A DNA stretch of 64,000 nucleotides from Roseibium aestuarii (GTDB lineage Bacteria; Pseudomonadota; Alphaproteobacteria; Rhizobiales; Stappiaceae). The stretch is from contig NZ_VORA01000001.1 in assembly GCF_008477545.1 (NCBI RefSeq), positions 310,001-374,000 of the forward strand, written 5' to 3'. The translations under genes and the position numbers were made by a program. Below the pieces are notes generated by a model, which did not search any database, was not told the DNA's origin, and saw only the letters and a list, made by a program, of their open reading frames with translations. Shown piece by piece: positions 53,666-62,626 of this stretch. Numbering within the stretch: position 1 is the first letter of the stretch; the number at the start of each line of letters is the position of its first letter.

Positions 53666-54481
53666 TCAGGTGGATGAGGTGCGGCGGCGGCGGCCGGGTT
53701 GGTCGAGCGCGGTCGTCGCGCCCATCTCCCGGCCGGTGCGCCGCAGGCCAGCGAGCGCGTCCCGTTCCTGCGACAGGCGGACGGTTTCGACGGCGCTGCG
53801 GACGAAATCGATATGCTGGCGGGCAGCGTCTGCGGCCCGCTCCGGATCCCGGGCCCGGATGGCCTCGGCCAGCGCCTCGTGCTGGGCCAGAAGTGTGTCG
53901 CGCGCGCCCGCCATGTCGAAGAGCAGGCGCTGGTTCACCAGAATGCCGTTTTCCAGAAGCCGGTAGCAGGAACGCAGGCAGTGCATCAGGATGATGTTGT
54001 GAGCGGCTTCACCGATGGCCTGATGGAACTCGATGTCGAGGCTGGCCTCCCGCGTCTGGTCTCTGGCCGCATGGGCCTCGCGCATGCCCGAAATCAGCGT
54101 GTCCAGAATGGCGATGTCGGTCTCGCTCGCCCGGGCCGCGGCATAGGCGGCAGCCTGGGCCTCCAGGTCGCGGCGAAACTCCAGATAGTCGCTGGCCGCC
54201 TCGCCGTGGCGCTCGATCAGGGCGACGACCGGTTCGGAAAAGATCGGGCCGATCACGTCGGCGACGAAGGTGCCGCTGCCCTCCCGGCTGACCAGAAGTC
54301 CCTCCGCTTCGAGTGCGCGAAAGCTCTCGCGCAGGACTGGACGCGACACGTCCAGCCGCTCGGCCAGATCCCGCTCGGCGGGCAGACGGTCACCGGGACG
54401 CAGCACGCCGGCCAGGATCAGATCCTCGATCTGGCTGGTGACGGCATCGGCCGTCCGGTTCGACGGTATCTTGCGAAACAT
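53666..54481 (-). CDS. GntR/FadR-family regulator, LldR-like
   Basis: 271 residues. The winged helix-turn-helix (R-L-P-A-E-R-D-L-A-E-R-L-D-V-S-R-P-V-L-R-E) is followed by an all-helical FCD domain with D-I-E-F-H-Q-A-I-G-E-A-A-H-N and a third histidine region near 215, suited to a metal-bound carboxylate such as lactate. It is directly upstream of lldD on the same strand, the classic lldR-lldD order. A candidate operator lies about 55-80 bases upstream of its start, so it should autoregulate. Confidence 0.88.
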   Translation of the reverse strand: MFRKIPSNRTADAVTSQIEDLILAGVLRPGDRLPAERDLAERLDVSRPVLRESFRALEAEGLLVSREGSGTFVADVIGPIFSEPVVALIERHGEAASDYLEFRRDLEAQAAAYAAARASETDIAILDTLISGMREAHAARDQTREASLDIEFHQAIGEAAHNIILMHCLRSCYRLLENGILVNQRLLFDMAGARDTLLAQHEALAEAIRARDPERAADAARQHIDFVRSAVETVRLSQERDALAGLRRTGREMGATTALDQPGRRRRTSST

Positions 54482-54533
54482 GGAAGAAGCACCTCGGCAA
54501 TGGGCTCAGGGGCGGTTGTATCGGCAAACATGG

Positions 54534-54560
54534 AAATTGGTCAATTCAATTATCCAATTT
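54534..54560. promoter_or_regulatory. Inverted repeat AAATTGG-N13-CCAATTT, candidate LldR-type operator
   Basis: A perfect seven-base inverted repeat in an AT-rich patch upstream of the GntR gene. AATTGG...CCAATT arms resemble known LldR/FadR-type half-sites, but the spacer of 13 is longer than the usual short spacer of that family, so the real operator may use only part of it. Confidence 0.5.
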
Positions 54561-54697
54561 CCGCGCGGATGCTGCCCAAGCTTGATCCGATGGCTGCCGG
54601 GGGACCCAGAAAAATGCCGAACCGGGACATTTTGACGATTGGACACGGCCTTGCCCTTGCGTAACAGTGCGGGACGCCAGTCACACCGAGGGACACA

Positions 54698-56008
54698 ATG
54701 ACCGCCGCCGACACCCAGCACCTGCCGCGCTTTTCCGGACATCCCTTGCGGGACGCGGTCCTGGGCGAAATTCACGCCCGTCCCTTCCGCCCTCTGGCGA
54801 CGCCACGGGTCATCATTCATTACGCCTTCTGTCTCGACGGCGAGGGCGGGGCGGCAGACATGCGCGCCTTTGCCGAATTCTGTCGCGCGCAAGGGGCCCC
54901 CGGTCCCGATGCCTTTGCCCGCTACCACACGCTGCCCTTCGCTGGCGGGACGCTCAGCTGGGAGCGGCATACCGAGTTCACCACCTACACCTGGGATGGT
55001 CCCCTGCCCAAGGGCGATGGCGGGCTCTTTCCGCCGGTCTCGGGCAATCACCCCTTCGGCCAGGCGTTCCAGGTGTCCGGTCCGATGATGGTTGCCATGC
55101 GCATCGACCTGATGCCCGACGCGGACCTGCCGGCGAACTGGGCCGATGGGTTCGATGCCGCCAGTCTCACGGCCAGTGGGGTGGAGCAGGGTGCTGGCTT
55201 CATCGCGACCGACTTCCGCGCCGATGGCAACGGCATGACCCGCGCGCTCATCGTCAACAAGGCCATGACCCCGTCGCAGGCTGGCACCATCGTGCAGCGC
55301 CTGCTCGAGGTCGAGACCTATCGCACCTTTGCGCTCCTGGGGCTTTTCGAGGCCAATCGCCTCCAGCCCGACATCACCGCCATCGAGAACGAGCTGGCGG
55401 ATCTCACCCAGCAGATGCAGGGGCTCAACGGACTTCAGGCCAATCGGAAGGTGCTGGAGGAGCTGTCCCGTCTCGCCGCCCGGCTGGAAGCAGGCGCCGC
55501 CGCAAGCTCCTATCGCTTCGGGGCGAGCCGGGCCTATTACGAGATCACGACCGCGCGGCTGGAGGCCCTGCGGGAAGAGCCGCTTGCCGGATATCTGGGT
55601 CTGGCCGGCTTCCTGCGGCGCAGACTGGCGCCGGCCATGCGCACCTGCCAGTCGGTTGAGGATCGTCAGGCGAACCTGTCGCGCAAGCTCGCCCGCGCCA
55701 CCACCTTGCTGCGCACCCGGGTGGATGTGGATCTGGAAGACCAGAACCGAACCTTGCTGGAACGCATGAACCACCGCGCGCGCCTGCAGCTGCGCCTGCA
55801 ACAGACGGTGGAGGGGCTTTCTGTCGCCGCCGTCAGCTACTATGTAGTGGGGCTCGTGTCCTACGTGATCAAGGCGGCGAAGAAGTCGGGTCTGCCCATG
55901 CCCGAACCGGAGCTGGCAACCGGGCTGGCCGTGCCCGTGGTGGTGCTGGCGATCTGGTGGACCGTGCGCCGCATCCGCGCCCATCATGCGGAAGAAGATG
56001 CCGAATAG
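54698..56008 (+). CDS. DUF3422 family membrane-anchored protein
   Basis: 436 residues. The start H-P-L-R-D-A-V-L-G-E-I-H-A-R-P-F matches the conserved DUF3422 opening. A helical middle (about 190-350) is followed by two hydrophobic segments near 370-388 and 405-420, with a charged tail. This family is common in alpha- and betaproteobacteria, and I know of no function. It is divergent from the lactate regulator, 216 bases away, and ends in a terminator. Confidence 0.82.
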   Translation: MTAADTQHLPRFSGHPLRDAVLGEIHARPFRPLATPRVIIHYAFCLDGEGGAADMRAFAEFCRAQGAPGPDAFARYHTLPFAGGTLSWERHTEFTTYTWDGPLPKGDGGLFPPVSGNHPFGQAFQVSGPMMVAMRIDLMPDADLPANWADGFDAASLTASGVEQGAGFIATDFRADGNGMTRALIVNKAMTPSQAGTIVQRLLEVETYRTFALLGLFEANRLQPDITAIENELADLTQQMQGLNGLQANRKVLEELSRLAARLEAGAAASSYRFGASRAYYEITTARLEALREEPLAGYLGLAGFLRRRLAPAMRTCQSVEDRQANLSRKLARATTLLRTRVDVDLEDQNRTLLERMNHRARLQLRLQQTVEGLSVAAVSYYVVGLVSYVIKAAKKSGLPMPEPELATGLAVPVVVLAIWWTVRRIRAHHAEEDAE

Positions 56009-56041
56009 GCTTGGTTCTGCGCGGTGCCCTGAAACGGGCAC

Positions 56042-56071
56042 GGCCCGGCACGCAGAAGCGGCCGGGCCTTT
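56042..56071. terminator. Terminator between DUF3422 and cytochrome c genes
   Basis: GGCCCGGC and GCCGGGCC form an eight-base-pair stem with an eleven-base loop, followed by TTT. Confidence 0.65.
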
Positions 56072-56100
56072 GAAATCGTCGCGTCCAGAAGAGGCTGTGC

Positions 56101-56478
56101 TTACTGGAACTGCTTCAGGTAGGCGATGACGTCTTCGCGCTCGTCTTCCTTCTTCAGGCCGGCAAAGGCCATCTTGGTGCCGGGCACCAGATCCTTCGGC
56201 TTTTCCAGATAGGTGGCCAGAGTGGCTTCGTCCCAGACGAGGCCTTCGGCGCCCTTGTCGACCATGGCCTTGGAATACTTGAAGTCTTCGATGGCGGCGG
56301 CATGACGGCCGATGACGCCGTTCAGGACCGGGCCGACCTTGTTCTTCGCGCCTTCGCCGACCGCATGGCAGGCGGCGCACTTCTTGAAGACCTTTTCACC
56401 CTTGGCGGCATCGCCGTCTGCGTGGGCGGAGGCGGTCAGGGCCAGGCCGATCACGGCGGCTGCTGCAAACAAACGCAT
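56101..56478 (-). CDS. Periplasmic class I cytochrome c (cytochrome c2-like)
   Basis: 125 residues. A signal peptide ends A-H-A near residue 20. The haem motif C34-A-A-C37-H38 and axial M103 in P-G-T-K-M-A-F-A-G are those of soluble cytochrome c2/c550. It carries electrons between the bc1 complex and terminal oxidases in the periplasm. It stands alone on the minus strand. The coding region is lysine-rich, as is normal for the family. Confidence 0.93.
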   Translation of the reverse strand: MRLFAAAAVIGLALTASAHADGDAAKGEKVFKKCAACHAVGEGAKNKVGPVLNGVIGRHAAAIEDFKYSKAMVDKGAEGLVWDEATLATYLEKPKDLVPGTKMAFAGLKKEDEREDVIAYLKQFQ

Positions 56479-56625
56479 CTTTACAATTCTCCCTCATGAG
56501 GATCGGATTTGCCGTCCAATCTCTACCAGTTAATTGGTCCGGACAGGACATAGATCAAGGTCGAGGGGGAAATACAGCCCTTTTCCGATACGAAGTGTCG
56601 CAGCATTCCGTCTCGATGGCGCTTC

Positions 56626-57573
56626 TCAGGCGTCTTCGCGGGTGCGCTCCGGCAGCTTCAGCCAGTCGTCCAGCCCTTCGTCCCAATAGGGATCCGGGCC
56701 GTAGAGGGTCGCCAGGAAGTCGATAAAAACGCGCACCTTCGCCGCCAGGAAGCGTCGGCTCGGATAGACCGCAAAGAGCCCCACCTTGCTCGAGGCGCGG
56801 TATTCGGGCAGCACCACCTTCAGCTTGCCGTCGCGCAGTTCCGGGCCGATGTCCCAGGTGGAACGCAACGCAATGCCCACCCCGGCCAGCACGCATTCGC
56901 GCACCACTTCCGAGGAGTTGGTGCGGATGGGCGCCTGGGTGCGGATGGTGACCTGTCCCTCGGGGCCGACAAGCCGCCAGGGGTCCTGGTTCGCCGCCGC
57001 AAGGCAGATGTGGTTCTCCATCAGATCGGCGATGCTCTGCGGTTCGCCATGGCGCTGAAGATAGGCCGGAGAGGCGCACAGGATCCGGTGCACCGGCGCC
57101 AGCCTCCGGGCGACAAGGCTGCTGTCGGAGAGTTCCGCGATGCGGATCGCCAGGTCATAGCCCTCGCCGACGATATCGACGAAACTGTCTTCCAGGTCGA
57201 GATTGACCCCGAGATCCGGGTTGGCCTTGAAGAATTTGGCCAGATGCGGGGCAATGTGCAGGCGGCCGAAGGAGGTGGGCGCCGCCACCTTCAGGGTGCC
57301 CCGCGCCTGAGCCGCGCCATCCGCCACATAGGCTTCCGCCTCTTCGACGGAGGCCAGAATCGCGATCACCCGCTCGTAGAAGCCTTGCCCGGATTCGGTC
57401 ATGGCAATCTGCCGCGTCGTCCGTTGCAGCAGCCGCGTGCCCAGTCGCTCCTCCAGTCGGCGGATGCGTTTCGACACCACGGCAGGCGACAGGTTCATCT
57501 CGCGCCCCGCCGCCGACATGCTGCCTGCGGAAATCACGCGGGCGTAAATCTCCATGTCCGTGAAATCGCTCAT
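56626..57573 (-). CDS. LysR family transcriptional regulator next to glcDEF
   Basis: 315 residues from the ATG at 57573, with F-T-D-M-E-I-Y-A-R-V-I-S-A-G-S-M-S-A-A and L-S-P-A-V-V-S-K-R-I-R-R-L-E-E-R-L-G as the DNA-binding part. The ligand domain follows. It belongs to the CrgA/DmlR-like group of LysR proteins. It is divergent from glcD by 184 bases and is probably its regulator, responding to a 2-hydroxyacid. The AT-rich region between them contains AATAA-N10-TTATT (57693-57712), a possible site. Confidence 0.88.
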   Translation of the reverse strand: MSDFTDMEIYARVISAGSMSAAGREMNLSPAVVSKRIRRLEERLGTRLLQRTTRQIAMTESGQGFYERVIAILASVEEAEAYVADGAAQARGTLKVAAPTSFGRLHIAPHLAKFFKANPDLGVNLDLEDSFVDIVGEGYDLAIRIAELSDSSLVARRLAPVHRILCASPAYLQRHGEPQSIADLMENHICLAAANQDPWRLVGPEGQVTIRTQAPIRTNSSEVVRECVLAGVGIALRSTWDIGPELRDGKLKVVLPEYRASSKVGLFAVYPSRRFLAAKVRVFIDFLATLYGPDPYWDEGLDDWLKLPERTREDA

Positions 57574-57757
57574 TTTCAACCGTCCGGAAAAAACGTCTGT
57601 TGGATGCCTGAGGCTTTCAGTCCCCCGCGAACCTGCTAGAAAAGGGGACATGAGAGGCCGGATCGACGTTGGTCTATTTACGCCATTGCGGCAATAATAG
57701 ATCATATTTATTCGTATTCGGAAATAGACAAGAGGTCTAGGGAGGCTGAGGGAGGCC

Positions 57758-59254
57758 ATGACCGCCATTGCCATGCCGGCGCCGGATGCGTCTGTTCTCG
57801 CGCGTCGGCGCGAGATCGTCGCCACCTTGCGCGAGATCGTGCCCGGAGAAGGGGTGATCGACGACGAGACGGAAATGCGCCCCTACGAGACGGACGCGCT
57901 CACCGCCTATCGCCAGATGCCCCTGATCGTGGTCCTGCCGGAAACCGTGGAGCAGGTGTCGCAGGTCCTGCGCTACTGCCATGAAAACGGCATCAAGGTC
58001 GTCCCCCGTGGCGCTGGAACATCCCTGTCGGGCGGCGCCCTGCCGCTGGCGGACGGGGTGCTCATGTCGATGATGAAGTTCAATCAGGTGCTCGACATCG
58101 ACTTCGCCAATCGCACGGCGACCGTCCAGCCCGGCGTGACCAACCTGGGCGTCACCCGCGCGGTCGAGCACGAGGGCTTCTATTATGCGCCCGATCCCTC
58201 ATCCCAGATCGCCTGTTCGGTCGGCGGCAACATTGCCGAGAACTCCGGCGGCGTTCACTGCCTCAAGTACGGCCTGACCACCAACAATGTGCTGGGCCTG
58301 GAGATGGTGCTGATCACCGGCGAGGTCATCCGCCTCGGCGGCAAGCATCTGGACAGCGAAGGCTATGATCTCCTCGCCCTGATGACCGGCTCGGAAGGCT
58401 TGCTCGGCGTCGTCACGGAAGTGACCCTGCGCATCCTCCAGAAGCCGGAGACCGCCCGGGCCCTGCTCGTCGGTTTCCCGACCAGCGAGGATGGCGGACG
58501 CTGCGTGGCCGAGATCATCGCGGCCGGCATCATTCCCGGCGGCATGGAGATGATGGACAAGCTCGCCATCGATGCGGCCGAGGCTTTCGTCAATGCGGGC
58601 TATCCCCTCGACGTCGAGGCCCTGCTGATCGTCGAGCTGGACGGTCCCGAGGCGGAGGTCAACGATCTGATCGACCGGGTGGAGGCCATCGCCCTGAAGA
58701 ATGCCGCCTCCCACATCCGCATCTCCACCTCCGAGGAGGAGCGCATGGTCTTCTGGGCCGGGCGCAAGGCGGCCTTCCCGGCCGTGGGGCGCATCTCGCC
58801 CGACTATCTTTGCATGGACGGCACCATTCCGCGCAAGGAGCTGCCGAAGGTTCTTGCCCGCATGCGCGAGCTGTCCGACAAGCATGGCCTGCGCGTCGCC
58901 AATGTCTTCCATGCCGGCGACGGCAACCTGCATCCGCTCATCCTTTATGATGCAAACCTGCCCGGCGAGCTTGAAGCGGCCGAAGCCTTCGGTGCCGATA
59001 TCCTGCGTCTCTGCGTGGAGGTCGGCGGCGTGCTGACCGGCGAGCATGGGGTCGGCATCGAGAAGCGCGATCTCATGCCGGAGATGTTCTCCGAGGATGA
59101 TCTGAAGCAGCAGCAACGCGTCAAATGCGCCTTCGACGAGAAGCATCTGCTCAATCCGGGCAAGGTCTTTCCTGTCCTGCACCGCTGCGCCGAACTGGGG
59201 CGCATGCATGTTCATAAGGGGAAACTGCCGTTTCCCGATATCCCGCGGTTCTGA
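57758..59254 (+). CDS. glcD: Glycolate oxidase FAD subunit
   Basis: 498 residues of the VAO/FAD_binding_4 family. The FAD site is P-R-G-A-G-T-S-L-S-G-G-A near residue 80, and the C-terminal substrate domain has V-F-H-A-G-D-G-N-L-H-P and G-E-H-G-V-G-I-E-K-R. It oxidises glycolate, or D-lactate, to the 2-oxoacid with GlcE and GlcF, passing electrons to the quinone pool. A strong G-G-G-A-G-G site precedes it. The three genes are closely spaced and form one unit. Confidence 0.93.
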   Translation: MTAIAMPAPDASVLARRREIVATLREIVPGEGVIDDETEMRPYETDALTAYRQMPLIVVLPETVEQVSQVLRYCHENGIKVVPRGAGTSLSGGALPLADGVLMSMMKFNQVLDIDFANRTATVQPGVTNLGVTRAVEHEGFYYAPDPSSQIACSVGGNIAENSGGVHCLKYGLTTNNVLGLEMVLITGEVIRLGGKHLDSEGYDLLALMTGSEGLLGVVTEVTLRILQKPETARALLVGFPTSEDGGRCVAEIIAAGIIPGGMEMMDKLAIDAAEAFVNAGYPLDVEALLIVELDGPEAEVNDLIDRVEAIALKNAASHIRISTSEEERMVFWAGRKAAFPAVGRISPDYLCMDGTIPRKELPKVLARMRELSDKHGLRVANVFHAGDGNLHPLILYDANLPGELEAAEAFGADILRLCVEVGGVLTGEHGVGIEKRDLMPEMFSEDDLKQQQRVKCAFDEKHLLNPGKVFPVLHRCAELGRMHVHKGKLPFPDIPRF

Positions 59255-59280
59255 CCGGGTCCTGGGGGGAGAAACCGATC

Positions 59281-60495
59281 ATGCAGGAAACCCTGCGTCC
59301 GCGCACCGTCGAGGAAGTGCGCTCCGCCATCGAATGGGCTGTGGCCAGCGAGACGCCACTGGCGCTGCGCGGTCATGGCAGCAAGGAGGCCTACGGGCGT
59401 CCGGTGCGCGCCACCCATGCTCTCGAACTGTCGGGGCTGTCCGGCATCATCGACTATGAACCGGCCGAGCTGGTCCTGACCCTGCGCACCGGCACGCCCA
59501 TCGCCGAGGTCGAGGCGCTGGTGGCCCAGAACGGCCAGGAGCTCTCCTTCGAGCCGATGGATCTGGGGCCCCTGCTGGGCCTGACGGAAGGGGCGGGCTC
59601 CATCGGTGGCGTCATCGCTGCCAACCTCTCCGGCCCCCGGCGCATCAAGGCCGGGGCCGCCCGCGACCACATCCTCGGCTGCGAAGCCGTCTCCGGCCGG
59701 GCCGAGATCTTCCGTGCTGGCGGCAAGGTGGTGAAGAACGTCACGGGCTACGATCTGCCCCGGGCGCTCTGCGGCTCTTTCGGCACGCTGGCGGTCGCCA
59801 CCGAGGTGACCCTGAAGGTCAATCCGAAGCCGGAAAGCAGCGCCACATTCTGCCTGCGCGGTCTCGGCGAGGCTCAAGGTATTGCGGCGCTTTGCGAGGC
59901 CATGGGCTCCTCGGCGGAAGTCTCCGGCGCGGCCCATCTTCCCGATGGGCTGGAGATCGGCGAGGGCGCGCTCACGCTGCTGCGTCTCGAGGGCTTCCCC
60001 ACCTCGATCGACTACCGGTTCGATATCCTGCTGAAGCGGCTCGGCCATCTGGGCACACCCGAACGGCTCGGCTCCGATGCAACCGCTCAGGTCTGGCGGC
60101 GGATCCGCGACTGCCAGCCTCTGGCCTCGGGGGAGGCCCCGGTGTGGAAGATCTCCGTGCCGCCCGCCTCGGGCGCGGCCTATGTCGCTGCCCTGCGCAA
60201 CCGCTTCGACGTCAAGGTCATCCACGACTGGTCGGGCGGCCTGATCTGGTTGCGCTGCGAGGATGGCCGTCACCACGCCGACGAGATCCGGGCAGCCCTT
60301 GCCGCTGTCGGCGGCGGTCATGCCACTCTGGTGCGCGCCTCCGCAGCCGAGCGCCGCGACGTGCCCGTGTTCCAGCCCCAGCCCGCGGCCCTGGCCGCCC
60401 TCAGCGCCCGCCTGAAGCATCAGTTCGATCCGGTGGGGATCCTCAATCCGGGCCGGATGGTCGCGGATGTGCCTGCCAAGGTGGAGAAGGCCTGA
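59281..60495 (+). CDS. glcE: Glycolate oxidase FAD-binding subunit
   Basis: 404 residues with a single FAD_binding_4 domain: R-G-H-G-S-K near 33-38, G-A-G-S-I-G-G-V-I-A-A-N-L-S-G-P near 104-119 and K-N-V-T-G-Y-D-L-P-R-A. It lacks the C-terminal substrate domain of GlcD, as usual for GlcE. It follows glcD by 26 bases and glcF starts two bases after its stop. Confidence 0.92.
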   Translation: MQETLRPRTVEEVRSAIEWAVASETPLALRGHGSKEAYGRPVRATHALELSGLSGIIDYEPAELVLTLRTGTPIAEVEALVAQNGQELSFEPMDLGPLLGLTEGAGSIGGVIAANLSGPRRIKAGAARDHILGCEAVSGRAEIFRAGGKVVKNVTGYDLPRALCGSFGTLAVATEVTLKVNPKPESSATFCLRGLGEAQGIAALCEAMGSSAEVSGAAHLPDGLEIGEGALTLLRLEGFPTSIDYRFDILLKRLGHLGTPERLGSDATAQVWRRIRDCQPLASGEAPVWKISVPPASGAAYVAALRNRFDVKVIHDWSGGLIWLRCEDGRHHADEIRAALAAVGGGHATLVRASAAERRDVPVFQPQPAALAALSARLKHQFDPVGILNPGRMVADVPAKVEKA

Positions 60496-60497
60496 CC

Positions 60498-61823
60498 ATG
60501 CAGACGAATTTCTCCCCCGCCCAGCTGGCCGATCCGGCGGTTGCCGAATCCGAGAAGATCCTGCGCAAATGCGTGCATTGCGGTTTCTGCACGGCCACGT
60601 GCCCGACCTTCACCCTGCTGGGCGATGAGCTCGACAGCCCGCGCGGCCGCATCTACCTGATCAAGGATATGCTGGAGAACAACAAGCCGGCGGATGCGCG
60701 CGTGGTGAAACACGTGGACCGCTGCCTCTCGTGTCTGTCCTGCATGACCACCTGTCCCTCCGGCGTGCATTACATGCATCTGGTGGACCATGCCCGCGCC
60801 CATATCGAGGCGACCTACCGGCGTCCGCTCACCGACCGGCTCCTGCGCGGTCTCCTCGCCGTTGTGCTGCCGCATCCGGCCCGCTTCCGGCTCGCCCTCA
60901 AGGCAGCTGCCCTGGCCCGTCCGCTTGCGGCGCCCCTCAAGCGTTTCGGCGGTGTCTTTGCCCGCATGGGCGCCATGCTGTCGCTTGCCCCCGCCTCCGT
61001 TCCGCCCGCCTCGGCGGTCAGCGGTCCGGGCACCTATGCGCCCGATCAACCCCGCAAGGGCCGGGTTGCGCTCCTGTCGGGCTGCGCCCAGCCGGTGCTC
61101 AAGCCCTCGATCAACGCGGCCACCCTGCGTCTGCTGCAAAGGGCCGGATATGAGATCGTCCTGCCGGAAGGGGAGGGCTGCTGCGGCGCGCTCGTTCACC
61201 ACATGGGCAAGGAACATGATGCGCTGGACAACGCCCGGCGCAACGTCGATGTCTGGACCCGTGAGCTCGAAAATGGCGGGCTGGACGCCATCCTGATCAC
61301 CGCCTCCGGCTGCGGCACGACCATCAAGGACTATGGCTTCATGCTGCGCGAGGATGAGGCCTATCGGGACAAGGCCGCGCGGGTCTCCGCTCTGGCCAAG
61401 GACATCACCGAGTTCCTCTGCACCATCGATCTCGGAGAACCCGCCCTGCGCCCGGGCCTGACGGTGGCCTATCACTCGGCCTGTTCCATGCAGCACGGAC
61501 AGAAGATCACCCGCCAGCCCAAGACCCTGCTCGCCGGGGCGGGCTTCACGGTGAAGGATGTGCCGGAAGGCCATCTGTGCTGCGGCTCGGCCGGAACCTA
61601 CAACATCCTGCAACCCGAGATTGCCACCCGCCTGCGTGACCGCAAGGTCGCCAATATCCGCAAGACCGTTCCGGATCTGGTCGCGACCGGCAACATCGGC
61701 TGCATCACCCAGATCGGGTCGGGCATCGACCTGCCGGTGGTGCATACGGCCGAGCTGCTCGACTGGGCCTATGGCGGCCCCATGCCGAAGGAGCTGGAAC
61801 GACTGCCCCAGGCGGCGCAATAG
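60498..61823 (+). CDS. glcF: Glycolate oxidase iron-sulfur subunit
   Basis: 441 residues. Two ferredoxin-type motifs, K-C-V-H-C-G-F-C-T-A-T-C-P and R-C-L-S-C-L-S-C-M-T-T-C-P, hold [4Fe-4S] clusters. Two CCG domains follow (G-E-G-C-C-G-A-L and L-C-C-G-S-A-G-T-Y). It carries electrons from the flavin subunits to the membrane quinone. It starts two bases after glcE. Confidence 0.93.
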   Translation: MQTNFSPAQLADPAVAESEKILRKCVHCGFCTATCPTFTLLGDELDSPRGRIYLIKDMLENNKPADARVVKHVDRCLSCLSCMTTCPSGVHYMHLVDHARAHIEATYRRPLTDRLLRGLLAVVLPHPARFRLALKAAALARPLAAPLKRFGGVFARMGAMLSLAPASVPPASAVSGPGTYAPDQPRKGRVALLSGCAQPVLKPSINAATLRLLQRAGYEIVLPEGEGCCGALVHHMGKEHDALDNARRNVDVWTRELENGGLDAILITASGCGTTIKDYGFMLREDEAYRDKAARVSALAKDITEFLCTIDLGEPALRPGLTVAYHSACSMQHGQKITRQPKTLLAGAGFTVKDVPEGHLCCGSAGTYNILQPEIATRLRDRKVANIRKTVPDLVATGNIGCITQIGSGIDLPVVHTAELLDWAYGGPMPKELERLPQAAQ

Positions 61824-61914
61824 GGGCTTGGCGGAGCCGCGCCTGATGCATACCTGAGGGGCACCAGCCGCCGGGATCAGTCACGGCGACGGACCATGGA
61901 GAGACGGAAGCGCC

Positions 61915-62598
61915 ATGTCGGCAGGCAGTGAGACAACCGCGATCATCTCGCTTGGCATGTCCTGCCAGAGCGCGCGGCAGATCCGCTCCAGCCTGGAGAT
62001 CCTGAGCGCGGCGCTGCGCGAGGAGCTGGTGCCGGAGCGCCATTTCTTCGACGGGCTGATCTCGCCGGTCGATGGGCTGGCACGCCTGTTCGAGGACGGG
62101 TTTCCGCTGTTTCGCCGCGAAGACATAGCGGCGGGGCCGGGCCACCCGACCTGGCAGCCCTATGGCATCCGCTTCCTGCATCACTTCCGGCCCGAGCCGG
62201 AGTCACCGGCCGATATCGACGGCTGGTTCGACCATGACCTCTCGCGCTTCCGTCACCTGCGCGGCAAGTTCGAGGCGCTGGGCGCGAGACGCCGGCTGGT
62301 CTTCGTCATCTCCAACACCCAGAACAATCTGGATCTGGTCGCCCGTCAGGTCTGCCTGGAAACCCTGCATTTTGATTTGCAGGAACTGACGCGCCTGCAG
62401 CAGGCGGTGGACGGGTTCTTCGGCCGGTCATGCGAGTATCTGGTGGTCGCGCATCCGGAGCGTCATGGCGGAGCGGATCTGCCGGAGCTGACGGTGCTGG
62501 AGGCCGATGACAGCGAATGGACCGGAGACAAGGCACAGTGGCGCGCCCTCTTCCGCCGCTATCTGGCGAAGGACCCGGTCGAGCCCTTCGCCGTCTGA
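61915..62598 (+). CDS. DUF1796-like putative cysteine hydrolase
   Basis: 227 residues, soluble. The start I-I-S-L-G-M-S-C17-Q-S-A-R-Q-I-R and, further on, F-F-D-G-L-I-S-P-V-D-G-L match the DUF1796 pattern of a cysteine-peptidase-like fold as I recall it. A later L-V-F-V-I-S-N-T-Q-N-N-L and V-V-A-H-P-E-R-H may hold the partner histidine. It lies 91 bases after glcF, but nothing ties it to glycolate. An alternative is a glycan or capsule-related role, known for some relatives. Confidence 0.62.
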   Translation: MSAGSETTAIISLGMSCQSARQIRSSLEILSAALREELVPERHFFDGLISPVDGLARLFEDGFPLFRREDIAAGPGHPTWQPYGIRFLHHFRPEPESPADIDGWFDHDLSRFRHLRGKFEALGARRRLVFVISNTQNNLDLVARQVCLETLHFDLQELTRLQQAVDGFFGRSCEYLVVAHPERHGGADLPELTVLEADDSEWTGDKAQWRALFRRYLAKDPVEPFAV

Positions 62599-62626
62599 TC
62601 GAGTGGCCGTGCTGGTCAGGGAAGCG

